NCBI GenBank assembly: GCA_964251665.1
Contig: CAXUKO010000017.1
Coordinates: 55,344-119,343, forward strand
Direction of reading: 5' to 3'
Source: JBBQLG01 sp964251665
Lineage (GTDB): Bacteria > Bacteroidota > Bacteroidia > Cytophagales > Spirosomataceae
Length of the DNA: 64,000 bases
Shown here: piece by piece, positions 35,838 to 44,098 of the stretch
Numbering within the stretch: position 1 is the first letter of the stretch
Layout of the letters: each line of letters starts with the position of its first letter
Notes under the pieces: generated by a model
The model's database searches: none
The model's input: the letters and a program-made list of their open reading frames with translations, nothing else
Told to the model about the DNA's origin: nothing
Made by a program: the position numbers and the translations under genes

Positions 35838-36215
35838 CTAGTCTAAACTAAACGACAGATTCGCTTTACAGACGACCTCCCCATTGGTGCGGAGGGTACC
35901 ACTGACATGCACTGTGTCGGGTGTGGGGCGGGTAGCTTGCAACGATATGGTCAGTTCGGTTTGGCCGGGGGGTACGAGGTGCAGAAACTTCACCGAGTGT
36001 CCTTTGGCAAGTCGGAGCGGCGTATGCCAGGCCAGCATTGTGACTTCGCTTAGCAATTGGTAAAGGCACACCCCCGGCACGATGGGCTGGTTGGGGAAGT
36101 GCCCGGCGAAGAGCGGGTGGTCGGGGTTGACCCGGACGCTGGCCTCAATTTGCTGGGCTTCCGCGGCCAGCGACGTGACCTCGAAAAAACCGGTTTGGTG
36201 CAGAAAAGTAGACAT
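35838..36215 (-). CDS. FabZ-like hot-dog 3-hydroxyacyl-ACP dehydratase
   Basis: 125 residues. The hot-dog core contains NPDHPLFAGHFPNQPIVPGV with the catalytic His in GHFP, as in FabZ/FabA-type dehydratases, and an HSVKFLHLVPPGQTEL strand pair. The length is short for FabZ but usual for aryl-polyene dehydratases (ApeI-like). It is predicted to dehydrate 3-hydroxyacyl-ACP during polyene extension. Two bases separate its start from the methyltransferase stop, so the genes are co-translated. The hairpin at 35797 lies immediately downstream. Confidence 0.85.
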   Translation of the reverse strand: MSTFLHQTGFFEVTSLAAEAQQIEASVRVNPDHPLFAGHFPNQPIVPGVCLYQLLSEVTMLAWHTPLRLAKGHSVKFLHLVPPGQTELTISLQATRPTPDTVHVSGTLRTNGEVVCKANLSFSLD

Positions 36216-36217
36216 AC

Positions 36218-37387
36218 TTATCTGGCAGAAGCTATAATCAGGCTTTGATGCAGTTGGTCTTCGGGCATATCCGGAACGCCTTCGATGCTGATGATGGCGT
36301 AACCACTACGAGCCAGCAACGCCCGCCAGGTCGCGCCCGTTATGACGGGTGTGTGCGTTACGCGACATTCGGGGTCGGCATAGCTCCACCAGTCGTGGGT
36401 GAGGCCAAAGGTGACGGTGATGAAATCGAGGCGGCGCGTGATGTCGTTGACCACCAGATGCCCATCAGCACGGAGCAGTTCAGTGGCATGAGCCACGGCA
36501 TCGTGCATATTTTTAGTTGCGTGGAGTACATTGTTGCACACCACGATATCGGCCATGTTTGCCTCGAATCCCTGTTCCAGCGGCGAATGGCCGATGTCGA
36601 GGATTTTGGGGCGAATGAAGGGGTAACGCGTACCAAACTCCCGCTTGCCAACCCGCGTAAAACCTGCCGAGATATCAGTGTACCAATACGTTAGCTGTTC
36701 TAAACCGAAAGTTTCCAGCTCGCGGAGAATGATAGCTGTTGTGCTGCCTGTACCCGCTCCGACTTCGAGTAACGTGGCCGAACCATAGAGAGCGATTTTT
36801 TGTGCGGCTAGTTCCCGAACGCGGCGGGCTGTTTGCCGGTTCATGTACTCCTGAACTGTGCTTTTATAAATCGCCGACACCAGCGACATATCGCCGTTGG
36901 GGAACATCACGTCGATATAGGTACGTCGGCCTGTCAGAACGTCGGGCATGGCCTCGAAGCACATCGTCTGGAGTTGTATGTTGCCTTCGATAAAACTCCA
37001 GCCCGCGGGGGTGACAGGCAGGGCCGTTTTGGGGTCGCGTCGGTAACGGTCAATGGCGTCCCGGGTATCGGGATTATCAACTGTCGAGAGGGTACGGACG
37101 GTTGTGCCGGTTTGGCTGATATAACCGTGCCGTTCGAGCAAGTCAAGTAGGGCATTGAACATGCGGCCGTAAAGGGGCAGGATGCGGAGGTCGGCCTCGA
37201 TGTGGTCGGCAAAGTAGGTTTCGCCGGCACGGCCAAACACGCCCATACGCTGAAACACATCAAGCGTGAGGGTGGCGGTATAGTGGTTCAGGGCGCGTTC
37301 GGTGTGATAGAATTCGGGTTTGGTCAGGCGCATAACCTCGGCGAAGGTGCTGGGCGCAGCGGAGGCGGTAATGGGGTTAGCAAGCAT
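36218..37387 (-). CDS. SAM-dependent methyltransferase of the pigment cluster
   Basis: 389 residues from ATG 37387 (MLANPITASAAPSTF...), chosen because an upstream ATG at 37453 would overlap the preceding gene. An N-terminal helical (winged-helix-like) region precedes the Rossmann fold with motif I ATLLEVGAGTGSTTAIILRE, an acidic loop TDISAGFTRVGKREFG and NMADIVVCNNVLHATKNMHD. The architecture resembles PKS-associated C-methyltransferases. In aryl polyenes the aryl head group is commonly methylated, which is the likely task. It lies between two dehydratases in the operon. Confidence 0.85.
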   Translation of the reverse strand: MLANPITASAAPSTFAEVMRLTKPEFYHTERALNHYTATLTLDVFQRMGVFGRAGETYFADHIEADLRILPLYGRMFNALLDLLERHGYISQTGTTVRTLSTVDNPDTRDAIDRYRRDPKTALPVTPAGWSFIEGNIQLQTMCFEAMPDVLTGRRTYIDVMFPNGDMSLVSAIYKSTVQEYMNRQTARRVRELAAQKIALYGSATLLEVGAGTGSTTAIILRELETFGLEQLTYWYTDISAGFTRVGKREFGTRYPFIRPKILDIGHSPLEQGFEANMADIVVCNNVLHATKNMHDAVAHATELLRADGHLVVNDITRRLDFITVTFGLTHDWWSYADPECRVTHTPVITGATWRALLARSGYAIISIEGVPDMPEDQLHQSLIIASAR

Positions 37388-37412
37388 GGCAATGGATAGG
37401 GACAAAAAAGGG

Positions 37413-37904
37413 TTAGGCCGTTTCGAGAACGACGGTGAATTCACTGGTGGCAATCAGGATACCGTTGGTGTATGTTTCAGCCCGCAGGGCGGTCAGGCTA
37501 CCCAATTGGTTGAGTGTCTGTAGGGTGGTAGTGAGGCGATCGCCGCAGCGGGGCAGGTGATCAATTACGGCATTCCTGAACCCGGCCACGTAGCCCATTT
37601 TGGGCGGCTCTTGCCCCTGCCGGGCCATGTAGCCTGCCTGAAGAGCCGCTACCTGCGCCTGATGTTCAAGCAGACCAGGTTCAGTAAACAGTCCTGCCCA
37701 GACCATCTGCCCAAAGGCAGGTACCGTAAACTGCGCTGTTGCGGTAGTAGCTTGGCAGTTAACCAGTGTATCGACCAGCATAAAAGGTGGTCGATGTGGG
37801 ATGTAGTACATTATGGCGTCAAGGCCGGATACGAGGTTTGACGGATTATTATCGACCGTAGCGAATGCATTAACCGTTAAGGGCGCGGAGCAGCATGATT
37901 CCAT
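37413..37904 (-). CDS. ApeP-like hot-dog dehydratase
   Basis: 163 residues; the start at 37904 overlaps the upstream chain-length-factor gene by 35 bases, and an internal ATG at 37811 is an alternative. The domain opens YYIPHRPPFMLVDTLVNCQA, then LLEHQAQVAALQAGYMARQG, characteristic of the ApeP/YiiL-type thioester dehydratase group of aryl polyene clusters. It probably partners with the dehydratase at 35838 in dehydrating hydroxyacyl-ACP intermediates. Confidence 0.82.
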   Translation of the reverse strand: MESCCSAPLTVNAFATVDNNPSNLVSGLDAIMYYIPHRPPFMLVDTLVNCQATTATAQFTVPAFGQMVWAGLFTEPGLLEHQAQVAALQAGYMARQGQEPPKMGYVAGFRNAVIDHLPRCGDRLTTTLQTLNQLGSLTALRAETYTNGILIATSEFTVVLETA

Positions 37905-38892
37905 AATTGGCGCGTTGGTAGTGGTTGACTATCAAAATGGTATGCGGTGGTGTGGGCAGCGGCCAGTCCCCAAAAGTTTGGGAATATTGCCCTTGCCCGT
38001 ACTCAACAGCCAAGCCTAACGCGAAGGCCGAGGCCGTGTGCGACTCGCCACAGGCCGTTTTAAACGGGATCGTGGGGAGACTATCTGGCAGGGTTGCAGT
38101 CCAGGCATTGAGCGTCTCGTCCCAGTTGGGGTAGCCGCTCTGCCCGGTCAAGATCAAATCTATATTGCTGATAGTCAAATTATTTTCTGTTAGCAGTCCG
38201 TCGATATGTCGGGCTAATGTGTCGGCGGTAGCGGCGGTGTTGATAATCCGCAAACCGTCGAGGCGGGCGAGCGAACGAGGCGTTGCGCGAGGACCGACGA
38301 CGAAAAAGGTGGCCCCTTCCCCGGGGGTAATGCCTTCGGCGAAATCGGCATCGAGTTGTTTCAGATAACCCGCCCGCCGCAGCCCATCGAAGTAAACCGG
38401 CGCAACTTCTTCAACCCCACCGACAACCATGTGGTCGAGGTCGAGGCGTTCGTCGAACAGCACCATTGCGTCGAGCAGGGCACTCTCGAAGGCCACTCCC
38501 TTGTGGGTGTAGGTCATGTTATAGTCTTTGCACTGCAACGATAGTGCTATTTGCCCCGAGATAGAGCTGTGGAGTGATTGCAGGAAGAGCGTAGGCGAAA
38601 GGCCAGCTTCCTGATGCTCAACGATATCCCGCTGGAACCGCTCCGAACAGTCAAGACCTCCTACTCCTGTGCCGACTGTCACGCCGCCAAGCAATCCTGA
38701 CACCTCAGCAAGTTGTAAGGCCCGCATAGCACTATAGATGCCCATACGATTTGCCTTCGACCACCGCCGCGACTCGCCCGCCGAAATCATCGGCTGGTAG
38801 GTTGGTTCAACGGCCCTGAAAATGGCACTACTGCCAAACGGAGTCCATCGAGCACGGACCCCTGCTACGCTTTCGATATATACAGGTTTCAT
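37870..38892 (-). CDS. Ketosynthase-like chain-length factor, no active-site Cys
   Basis: 340 residues with a thiolase/ketosynthase fold (AMRALQLAEVSGLLGGVTVG, GLSPTLFLQSLHSSISGQIA, EGITPGEGATFFVVG, FKTACGESHTASAFALGLAV). At the nucleophile position the sequence is LHSSISG, so Cys is absent, and the HGTGT box is reduced to ILTGQSG. Such partners form heterodimers with an active ketosynthase and set chain length (beta-ketoacyl synthase chain length factor). The active ketosynthase at 38905 ends 12 bases upstream, consistent with a KS/CLF pair. Confidence 0.85.
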   Translation of the reverse strand: MKPVYIESVAGVRARWTPFGSSAIFRAVEPTYQPMISAGESRRWSKANRMGIYSAMRALQLAEVSGLLGGVTVGTGVGGLDCSERFQRDIVEHQEAGLSPTLFLQSLHSSISGQIALSLQCKDYNMTYTHKGVAFESALLDAMVLFDERLDLDHMVVGGVEEVAPVYFDGLRRAGYLKQLDADFAEGITPGEGATFFVVGPRATPRSLARLDGLRIINTAATADTLARHIDGLLTENNLTISNIDLILTGQSGYPNWDETLNAWTATLPDSLPTIPFKTACGESHTASAFALGLAVEYGQGQYSQTFGDWPLPTPPHTILIVNHYQRANYGIMLLRALNG

Positions 38893-38904
38893 GGCAGATA
38901 CGGG

Positions 38905-40095
38905 TTAGTTGAGCGAAAAAACTAACGACGAGCAGAAGCCTCCCATACCGGCGGCGTTGCTCATGACGTGCTGATGCCGCCGCCCCACCACTAGTTCGCT
39001 AATGGGTCGCAGGTCATGTTCAACGATGGGGTTTTGGAAGTGTAGGTTGGGGGGCAATACGCCTTCGCGCAAACTCAGGAGCGCGATAACGGCTTCAATG
39101 GCCCCAGCGGCGGCGAGAGTGTGGCCTGTAAAACTCTTGGTCGAACTGAACGCGACGCGAGGGCCGAAGATGTGTTTGATCGCCATGCCTTCGGTGAGGT
39201 CGTTGTTGCCGGTGGCGGTGCCGTGCGCGTTCAGATAGTCGATGTCGGCGGGAGCGATTTCGGCCTGGGCGAGCGCAAGCCGCATGGCCTCCTGCAAACC
39301 TTCTCCAGCTGGCGAACTGGCCGTGGGGTGGTAGGCATCGTTAGTTACAGCATAACCACTAAGCCGGGCCAGGGTGGGTTTGCGCCCCTGCCGCACTAAA
39401 CAGTCTGATTCGAGTACGAGGTAGGCGGCTCCTTCGCCGAGGTTGATGCCCATCCGGCTGTTGTCAAAGGGGCGGCAGGGCTGGCTGTCGAGCAGCATCA
39501 GCGAATTGAATCCATTAATTGTCAGGCGTGAAAGGGCATCGGTACCACCCACGATGACGCGGTCAACCAAACCGGCACGAATCCAGCGTGCGCCCACCAC
39601 AATGGCGTTGGCCGACGACGAACAAGCGGTGTTGATGCTCGTTACGAGGTCAGTAAATCCAAAATGGCGAGCGATGAAATCGGTGCTTTCGGCCCCTTCA
39701 TTGGTATCGACGAACGAGCCGGGGTACGTACCGGCTAATACCGCGGCGTGTACCTTCTCTGATTCGACGATACCCCCCACCGTCGAGGCCGAAATAAAGC
39801 CCGTGCGGATGCCGTCGGTAGGGGCGATTCCGGCCTGCTCAATAGCCTGCCCGGCAGCCAGCAGACCTAGGAGTGTCGTGCGCGTGGCAAGGGGCAGCTG
39901 CGGCACATTGGCGCGTTGGCGCAGGACTTCGTCGGCGTAGGGGACTTCGCCTGCAATGACCTGCCCGCTTAGTCGCGTATCGACCCAATGGATAGGGCCG
40001 AGGCCGGTTTTACTCCAGCTAAGGCTGTCAAGTGTGTCGGCGGCATTCATCCCAATGGCGGAAACAATGCCCATGCCTGTTACGTGAATATTCAT
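38905..40095 (-). CDS. Beta-ketoacyl-ACP synthase (FabF-like), active
   Basis: 396 residues with complete KAS II features: SINTACSSSANAIVVGARWI with nucleophile C158, NAHGTATGNNDLTEG with the first His, and FSSTKSFTGHTLAAAGAIEA with Lys and the second His. N-terminal VTGMGIVSAIGMNA is typical. It catalyses decarboxylative Claisen condensation on ACP. Its ATG overlaps the phosphopantetheinyl transferase stop by 4 bases; the CLF-like gene follows. It is predicted to elongate the polyene chain with that partner. Confidence 0.93.
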   Translation of the reverse strand: MNIHVTGMGIVSAIGMNAADTLDSLSWSKTGLGPIHWVDTRLSGQVIAGEVPYADEVLRQRANVPQLPLATRTTLLGLLAAGQAIEQAGIAPTDGIRTGFISASTVGGIVESEKVHAAVLAGTYPGSFVDTNEGAESTDFIARHFGFTDLVTSINTACSSSANAIVVGARWIRAGLVDRVIVGGTDALSRLTINGFNSLMLLDSQPCRPFDNSRMGINLGEGAAYLVLESDCLVRQGRKPTLARLSGYAVTNDAYHPTASSPAGEGLQEAMRLALAQAEIAPADIDYLNAHGTATGNNDLTEGMAIKHIFGPRVAFSSTKSFTGHTLAAAGAIEAVIALLSLREGVLPPNLHFQNPIVEHDLRPISELVVGRRHQHVMSNAAGMGGFCSSLVFSLN

Positions 40096-40700
40096 GATGC
40101 TTGATGGAGCGAGGTAGCCAGATACGTTCGGTTAGTAGTGCAAAGGGGCAGTTTAGTGATTCGCCACCAAGTGTTGGTGTCGGTGAGGCAGGCGATATGG
40201 TCAGTGAAGACAATGTGCGGGAAGGCGGCAAGGCCACGTCCATCAGCTTTGGCAACGGCTTCCTTGCGTGTCCAGAGATCGGTAAGCAGGGTGGGAGCGG
40301 TTTGCAACCGGCTCCACTCATCGGGGCTGAACAGCGACTGATGGGCAGACCGAAGTCGAATGGGGTATCGATATGCCTGCGTGTCAACTCCCACATGCCC
40401 TCTATCGCTGAGAGCGCAGACGACGGTGGTGGCCGAGTGCGACAGGCTGAAGTCGAAAGAGGTGCCGGGGAGATGTGGTCGTCCCCGGCTATCGATTTGC
40501 AAGTAGTCCCACACGGGGCGGGGCCAATGCGCGGTAGCCTGTTGTAGCAGGCGGTAGCCCCAATAGCTGGCTTGGAGCGCCTGTATAGTGCGGTGAGAAA
40601 GAATTTTTTGCTGGAGCCACGCGGGGAAGGCGTAAAGGTCGGGGTGGGTTGCGGTAGCTCCGGCAGAGGGGTCGAGGCGTATCCAACGAATTTGAATCAT
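40092..40700 (-). CDS. 4'-phosphopantetheinyl transferase (Sfp-like)
   Basis: 202 residues. Landmarks: HLPGTSFDFSLSHSATTVVC, the Mg-binding VGVDTQAYR and the LWTRKEAVAKADGRGLAAFP motif. The enzyme converts apo-ACP to holo-ACP using CoA. The ACP gene lies 8 bases upstream, so it very likely activates that dedicated carrier. The 3' end overlaps the next ketosynthase by 4 bases. Confidence 0.92.
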   Translation of the reverse strand: MIQIRWIRLDPSAGATATHPDLYAFPAWLQQKILSHRTIQALQASYWGYRLLQQATAHWPRPVWDYLQIDSRGRPHLPGTSFDFSLSHSATTVVCALSDRGHVGVDTQAYRYPIRLRSAHQSLFSPDEWSRLQTAPTLLTDLWTRKEAVAKADGRGLAAFPHIVFTDHIACLTDTNTWWRITKLPLCTTNRTYLATSLHQAS

Positions 40701-40708
40701 GACATGAC

Positions 40709-40999
40709 TCAGGCCACGCCGGCTCCCTCGGTGATGGTAGCAACGGCCTCTGGAGCGCGCTCGGTCAGGAAATCGGCCAGGGCGTGCACTGACTCGAAGG
40801 CTCCCTTCATTTCATCAGGAGTCACTTTCAGGTTGTAGTGCTGCTCCACGAGCGATACCAATTCGAGGGCATCGATAGAGTCGAGTTCTAGACCTGTTCC
40901 GAACAGAGGTGCGTCGGTTTCGATGGTTTCGGGCGTAACACCATCTAGGTTGAGTTGCTCGATGATCTGCGTTTTGAGGGTGTAAAATAGAGCTTCCAT
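40709..40999 (-). CDS. Acyl carrier protein of the pigment cluster
   Basis: 96 residues, acidic, four-helix. The phosphopantetheine attachment site is in GTGLELDSIDALELVSLVEQ (Ser of DSI). A short Ala/Glu-rich tail follows the fourth helix. It carries the growing polyene. The phosphopantetheinyl transferase follows 8 bases later. Confidence 0.93.
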   Translation of the reverse strand: MEALFYTLKTQIIEQLNLDGVTPETIETDAPLFGTGLELDSIDALELVSLVEQHYNLKVTPDEMKGAFESVHALADFLTERAPEAVATITEGAGVA

Positions 41000-41063
41000 T
41001 ATCTTGTTTATTAAGGAGTTGCGTTCTTATTAAACTGGCTTCTTTGTGATTGATAGGTGAAAG

Positions 41064-41759
41064 CTACAAGGCTATTTTGGGGCATACCACTTTACTATAC
41101 CGGCCTATCGTTTCGCTATACGAGGGATCGATTTGGGCGGCAGGATCAGCGTATAGTCGCCAGAGCGTCAGCAAGTCGAACGGCAACGCAGCCTGGCCCA
41201 TTTGCCGCTCGACGCGGCAGAAGAAGACCTCGTAGCCCCCAAAATGAACGTCGATCCAGCCCGTGACGCACTGCCCAGCTGGGTCGTCAGTCAGCAGGCT
41301 GTTTACCATCATCAAGGCCGTTTGAGGTTGCCAGGCAGGGGTCAGGAAGATGCCGTTTTCGCCCATGAACTGGTGGCGGATGCACAACTCGCCCACTACG
41401 ATGTTAGGCAGCGTATAGACAAACACCGCCGGGCTAACAGTCCTGCCCTCATTTAAGGCGCGTTGGTGGTTCCAGTCAGCCATAAGGCTACCCGTGTTGC
41501 CAAACAACAGCAGGTGGCGCTGGGGCGGGGCCACGCTAGGCGGGGTGGATAGCAGCCGGTCAGCTGCTAGCAGACCGAGTTTACTTACAGGGTCCATCTT
41601 GAAAAACTTAGGGTAAGTCAACCCTAAGGACCGATATGCGTGCTCGGCGAAGGCCACCGCGTCGGTGCATTCTGGTAGATTGTACTTATAATGAGGTGTG
41701 CCGTTTACCCAGATGGTTCCGGGCCGGATGATGCAGGTGGCGGTGATGCAGGTGTTCAT
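41064..41759 (-). CDS. Short ketosynthase-like protein of the aryl polyene/flexirubin type
   Basis: 231 residues, about half a ketosynthase. MDPVSKLGLLAADRLLSTPP, HLLLFGNTGSLMADWNHQRA and SPAVFVYTLPNIVVGELCIR correspond to the N-terminal thiolase lobe up to the nucleophile elbow, but the catalytic His residues and C-terminal lobe are missing. Flexirubin-type clusters carry similar short KS-like proteins, so this is probably not simple truncation. It follows the KS at 41772 by 12 bases. It may be a structural partner rather than an enzyme. Confidence 0.7.
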   Translation of the reverse strand: MNTCITATCIIRPGTIWVNGTPHYKYNLPECTDAVAFAEHAYRSLGLTYPKFFKMDPVSKLGLLAADRLLSTPPSVAPPQRHLLLFGNTGSLMADWNHQRALNEGRTVSPAVFVYTLPNIVVGELCIRHQFMGENGIFLTPAWQPQTALMMVNSLLTDDPAGQCVTGWIDVHFGGYEVFFCRVERQMGQAALPFDLLTLWRLYADPAAQIDPSYSETIGRYSKVVCPKIAL

Positions 41760-41771
41760 GGCGCGGTTTGT

Positions 41772-42920
41772 TTAAACTTTTTCGTACCAAACGGCGGCGT
41801 TGCACCCCCCAAACCCTGACGAGGTTTTGAGGCAGGTACGAAGCGGCTGTTGCCTCGGTTTGCGGATGACATGTAGGGCGTGGGTCGTGCCGATTTCAGT
41901 AAACTGTCCCGATGCCAGCGTCTGATTTCGCCTCAGTGATTCTATCGATAGGACCGATTCGAGTACCCCCGCCGCGCCGAGCGTATGTCCGAGTTGCCCT
42001 TTCAGACTGAACACGGGGCTTTCGAGCAGGTTTGCACGGAAGAGAGCTTGCGCCTCCATTTCATCATTGTAGATCGTGGCTGTGCCGTGTAAGCTGATGA
42101 GGTCCGGCACGCGCCCGCCTGTCACCCGCTCGATGGCCTCAAACAGCCCTTCGCCCGTTCGTGACGGGGCCGAGACGTGGTGTGCGTCGTTGCTGATCGC
42201 CGCCAGTCGCACTTCAACGGCAGGTTGGGTAGTGGGGACGTGGCTGCTTAGAACCAGCACCCCGGCAGCTTCGCCAAGGTTGATGCCTCTTCGGGCCGCG
42301 TCGAAGGGCCGACAGGGGGCGTCGCTCAGGGCGTTCAACGCCCTGAAACCCGACAGTGTGAAGTCGGAAACCACGTCGGCTCCAATCACGACCACATTAC
42401 GGTACAGCTCCTGCCCGATAAGCCGCCGACCCAGCGCGATACCATGTAGACTTGAAATACAGGCGTTCGAGAGCAGCATCGGTGGGTAGTGAAACCCTAA
42501 TGCCGAAGCCCAAAGGTGCGCCATCGGGCCTATGTATGTCTGTTGGCCGGGACCAGCATGGGCTACATCGTAGGCCAGGTTTGTGATGTCACCTTTGGCC
42601 GAACAAACCAGCAGCAGCGTGTCTGGCCCGCGCCAGTCGATGGGGCCGTTGGAGAGGGTATTGTAGAGGGCCAGTAACCCCATTTGCTCAATCTTGGAGA
42701 CTTGGCGGTTGATTCGCCCCCCCCAGATATCAATGGCTGCTTCGCGCAGCAGATCGCTATCAATTTCCGCCGTGCAGGTGCGCAGGCCGTCCGTGTTCCG
42801 GACCTGTAACCCCGACTGCCCCGCCAACAGCGCGTTGAATGTTGCCTGAGTGCTGAATCCCAGCGGGGTAACTACCCCATGGGCTATGGCGTAAGTACGT
42901 TCGTGAAGGGTCGAGTTCAT
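41772..42920 (-). CDS. Second beta-ketoacyl-ACP synthase
   Basis: 382 residues from ATG 42920, which overlaps the thioesterase stop as ATGA; an upstream ATG at 42956 would overlap further. KAS signature: LSNACISSLHGIALGRRLIG with nucleophile C154, LISLHGTATIYNDEMEAQAL with the first His, and FSLKGQLGHTLGAAGVLESV with Lys and second His. All three catalytic residues are present. It may prime or elongate; aryl polyene clusters normally have more than one ketosynthase. Confidence 0.9.
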   Translation of the reverse strand: MNSTLHERTYAIAHGVVTPLGFSTQATFNALLAGQSGLQVRNTDGLRTCTAEIDSDLLREAAIDIWGGRINRQVSKIEQMGLLALYNTLSNGPIDWRGPDTLLLVCSAKGDITNLAYDVAHAGPGQQTYIGPMAHLWASALGFHYPPMLLSNACISSLHGIALGRRLIGQELYRNVVVIGADVVSDFTLSGFRALNALSDAPCRPFDAARRGINLGEAAGVLVLSSHVPTTQPAVEVRLAAISNDAHHVSAPSRTGEGLFEAIERVTGGRVPDLISLHGTATIYNDEMEAQALFRANLLESPVFSLKGQLGHTLGAAGVLESVLSIESLRRNQTLASGQFTEIGTTHALHVIRKPRQQPLRTCLKTSSGFGGCNAAVWYEKV

Positions 42921-43342
42921 GACGTGGGTAAGGGTGCGAGCCAGCGTTGTTTCCAAGCGGTCAAAAAATCAGGGGTGGCGTATTGCAGGGCGCGAGTTTC
43001 TTTGGCGAGCAGTACTTGCACGGTGCGGCCTTTGCAGGCCATTTCGCCCGTGTCGGCCAGCCGAATGCAGTACGTGAAAATTAGCTTGGGCGCGGTAGTC
43101 TCTACAAAGGTCGTTTCGACCAGCACCCGGTCGCCGTAACGTAATGACTTTCGGTACGTCAAGCTTACGTCAATGATCGGTGCCAGATACCCTTCGGCTT
43201 CGAGACTGTGATAATCGAGATCGTAGTGCCGCCCAAAGGCTTCGCGCCCTTCTTCCAGATACCCCACATAATGCCCGTGCCAGACGATATGGTACGAATC
43301 AACCTCGTTAAACCGTACCATGAAGGAGTGTGTGAATTGCAT
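42917..43342 (-). CDS. Hot-dog acyl-CoA/ACP thioesterase
   Basis: 141 residues of the 4-hydroxybenzoyl-CoA thioesterase/YbgC type: FMVRFNEVDSYHIVWHGHYV with the catalytic Asp, YLEEGREAFGRHYDL, and strands RYGDRVLVETTFVETTAPKL. Homologues occur in aryl polyene and flexirubin clusters, either for editing or release. It starts 2 bases after the FabG stop and overlaps the next KS by 4 bases. Confidence 0.88.
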   Translation of the reverse strand: MQFTHSFMVRFNEVDSYHIVWHGHYVGYLEEGREAFGRHYDLDYHSLEAEGYLAPIIDVSLTYRKSLRYGDRVLVETTFVETTAPKLIFTYCIRLADTGEMACKGRTVQVLLAKETRALQYATPDFLTAWKQRWLAPLPTS

Positions 43343-43344
43343 GG

Positions 43345-44088
43345 CTATGTATAAAGTCCACCATTGATAGAGATAACCTGCCCCGTGAGATAGGAGCAGT
43401 CGGGTGAGGCAAGAAAAGCGGTGATGGAGGCCACTTCCTCGGGTTCGCCAAAGCGACGCATCGGGATGAACATCTTGTGTTCGGCCTCGTTGACGTCGGC
43501 GATCATCTCGGTACGGATGTAGCCCGGTGCGATGGCGTTCACGGTAATGTTTTTGATCGCCACCTCCAGCGCTAGGGCCTTGGTAGCCCCGATAACTGCG
43601 GCTTTAGTGGCTGAATAATGCGTTTGGCCGGGTGCGCCCTTAATTCCCGACAGTGACACGATGTTGACGATGCGCCCGTATCGTTTGCGGATCATTCGGG
43701 GCAGTACCTGCCGCGTCACGTAGAAGAATCCACCGATATTTGTGTTGATCATTTCGTCCAATTCGGCTTTTTCGATGAAGGCCATGAGGCGGTCACGGCG
43801 AAGCCCGGCATTGTTGATGAGCACTTCCAGCGACGCATCGGGGTTAGCTTTCAGCCATCCTCCGATAGCCTCAGTAACCTGCTCCTCCTTCGACACATCG
43901 AAGGGTAAGAGTACACCCTGCCCCCCGGCCTGCTTGATGGCGCAGAGGACTTCGTGGGCCGCCGCTTCATTGCTCTTGTAGTTGACCAGCACGGCGTAGC
44001 CCTGTTCGGCGAGCCGCAGACAAATGGCCCGGCCAATGCCTCTCGACCCACCAGTCACGAGGGCGTATTTTATAGGTATTTTGTTCAT
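43345..44088 (-). CDS. fabG: 3-oxoacyl-ACP reductase
   Basis: 247 residues from ATG 44088 (MNKIPIKYALVTGGSRGIGR); an upstream ATG at 44190 would overlap the ammonia-lyase. SDR features: TGGSRGIG, VLINNAGLRRDRLMAFIEKA, catalytic Ser/Tyr/Lys in NIVSLSGIKGAPGQTHYSAT followed by KAAVIGATKALA, and the C-terminal SYLTGQVISINGGLYT. It reduces ketoacyl-ACP with NADPH in polyene extension. It lies 10 bases after the ammonia-lyase stop. Confidence 0.93.
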   Translation of the reverse strand: MNKIPIKYALVTGGSRGIGRAICLRLAEQGYAVLVNYKSNEAAAHEVLCAIKQAGGQGVLLPFDVSKEEQVTEAIGGWLKANPDASLEVLINNAGLRRDRLMAFIEKAELDEMINTNIGGFFYVTRQVLPRMIRKRYGRIVNIVSLSGIKGAPGQTHYSATKAAVIGATKALALEVAIKNITVNAIAPGYIRTEMIADVNEAEHKMFIPMRRFGEPEEVASITAFLASPDCSYLTGQVISINGGLYT

Positions 44089-44098
44089 AAATATTCGG

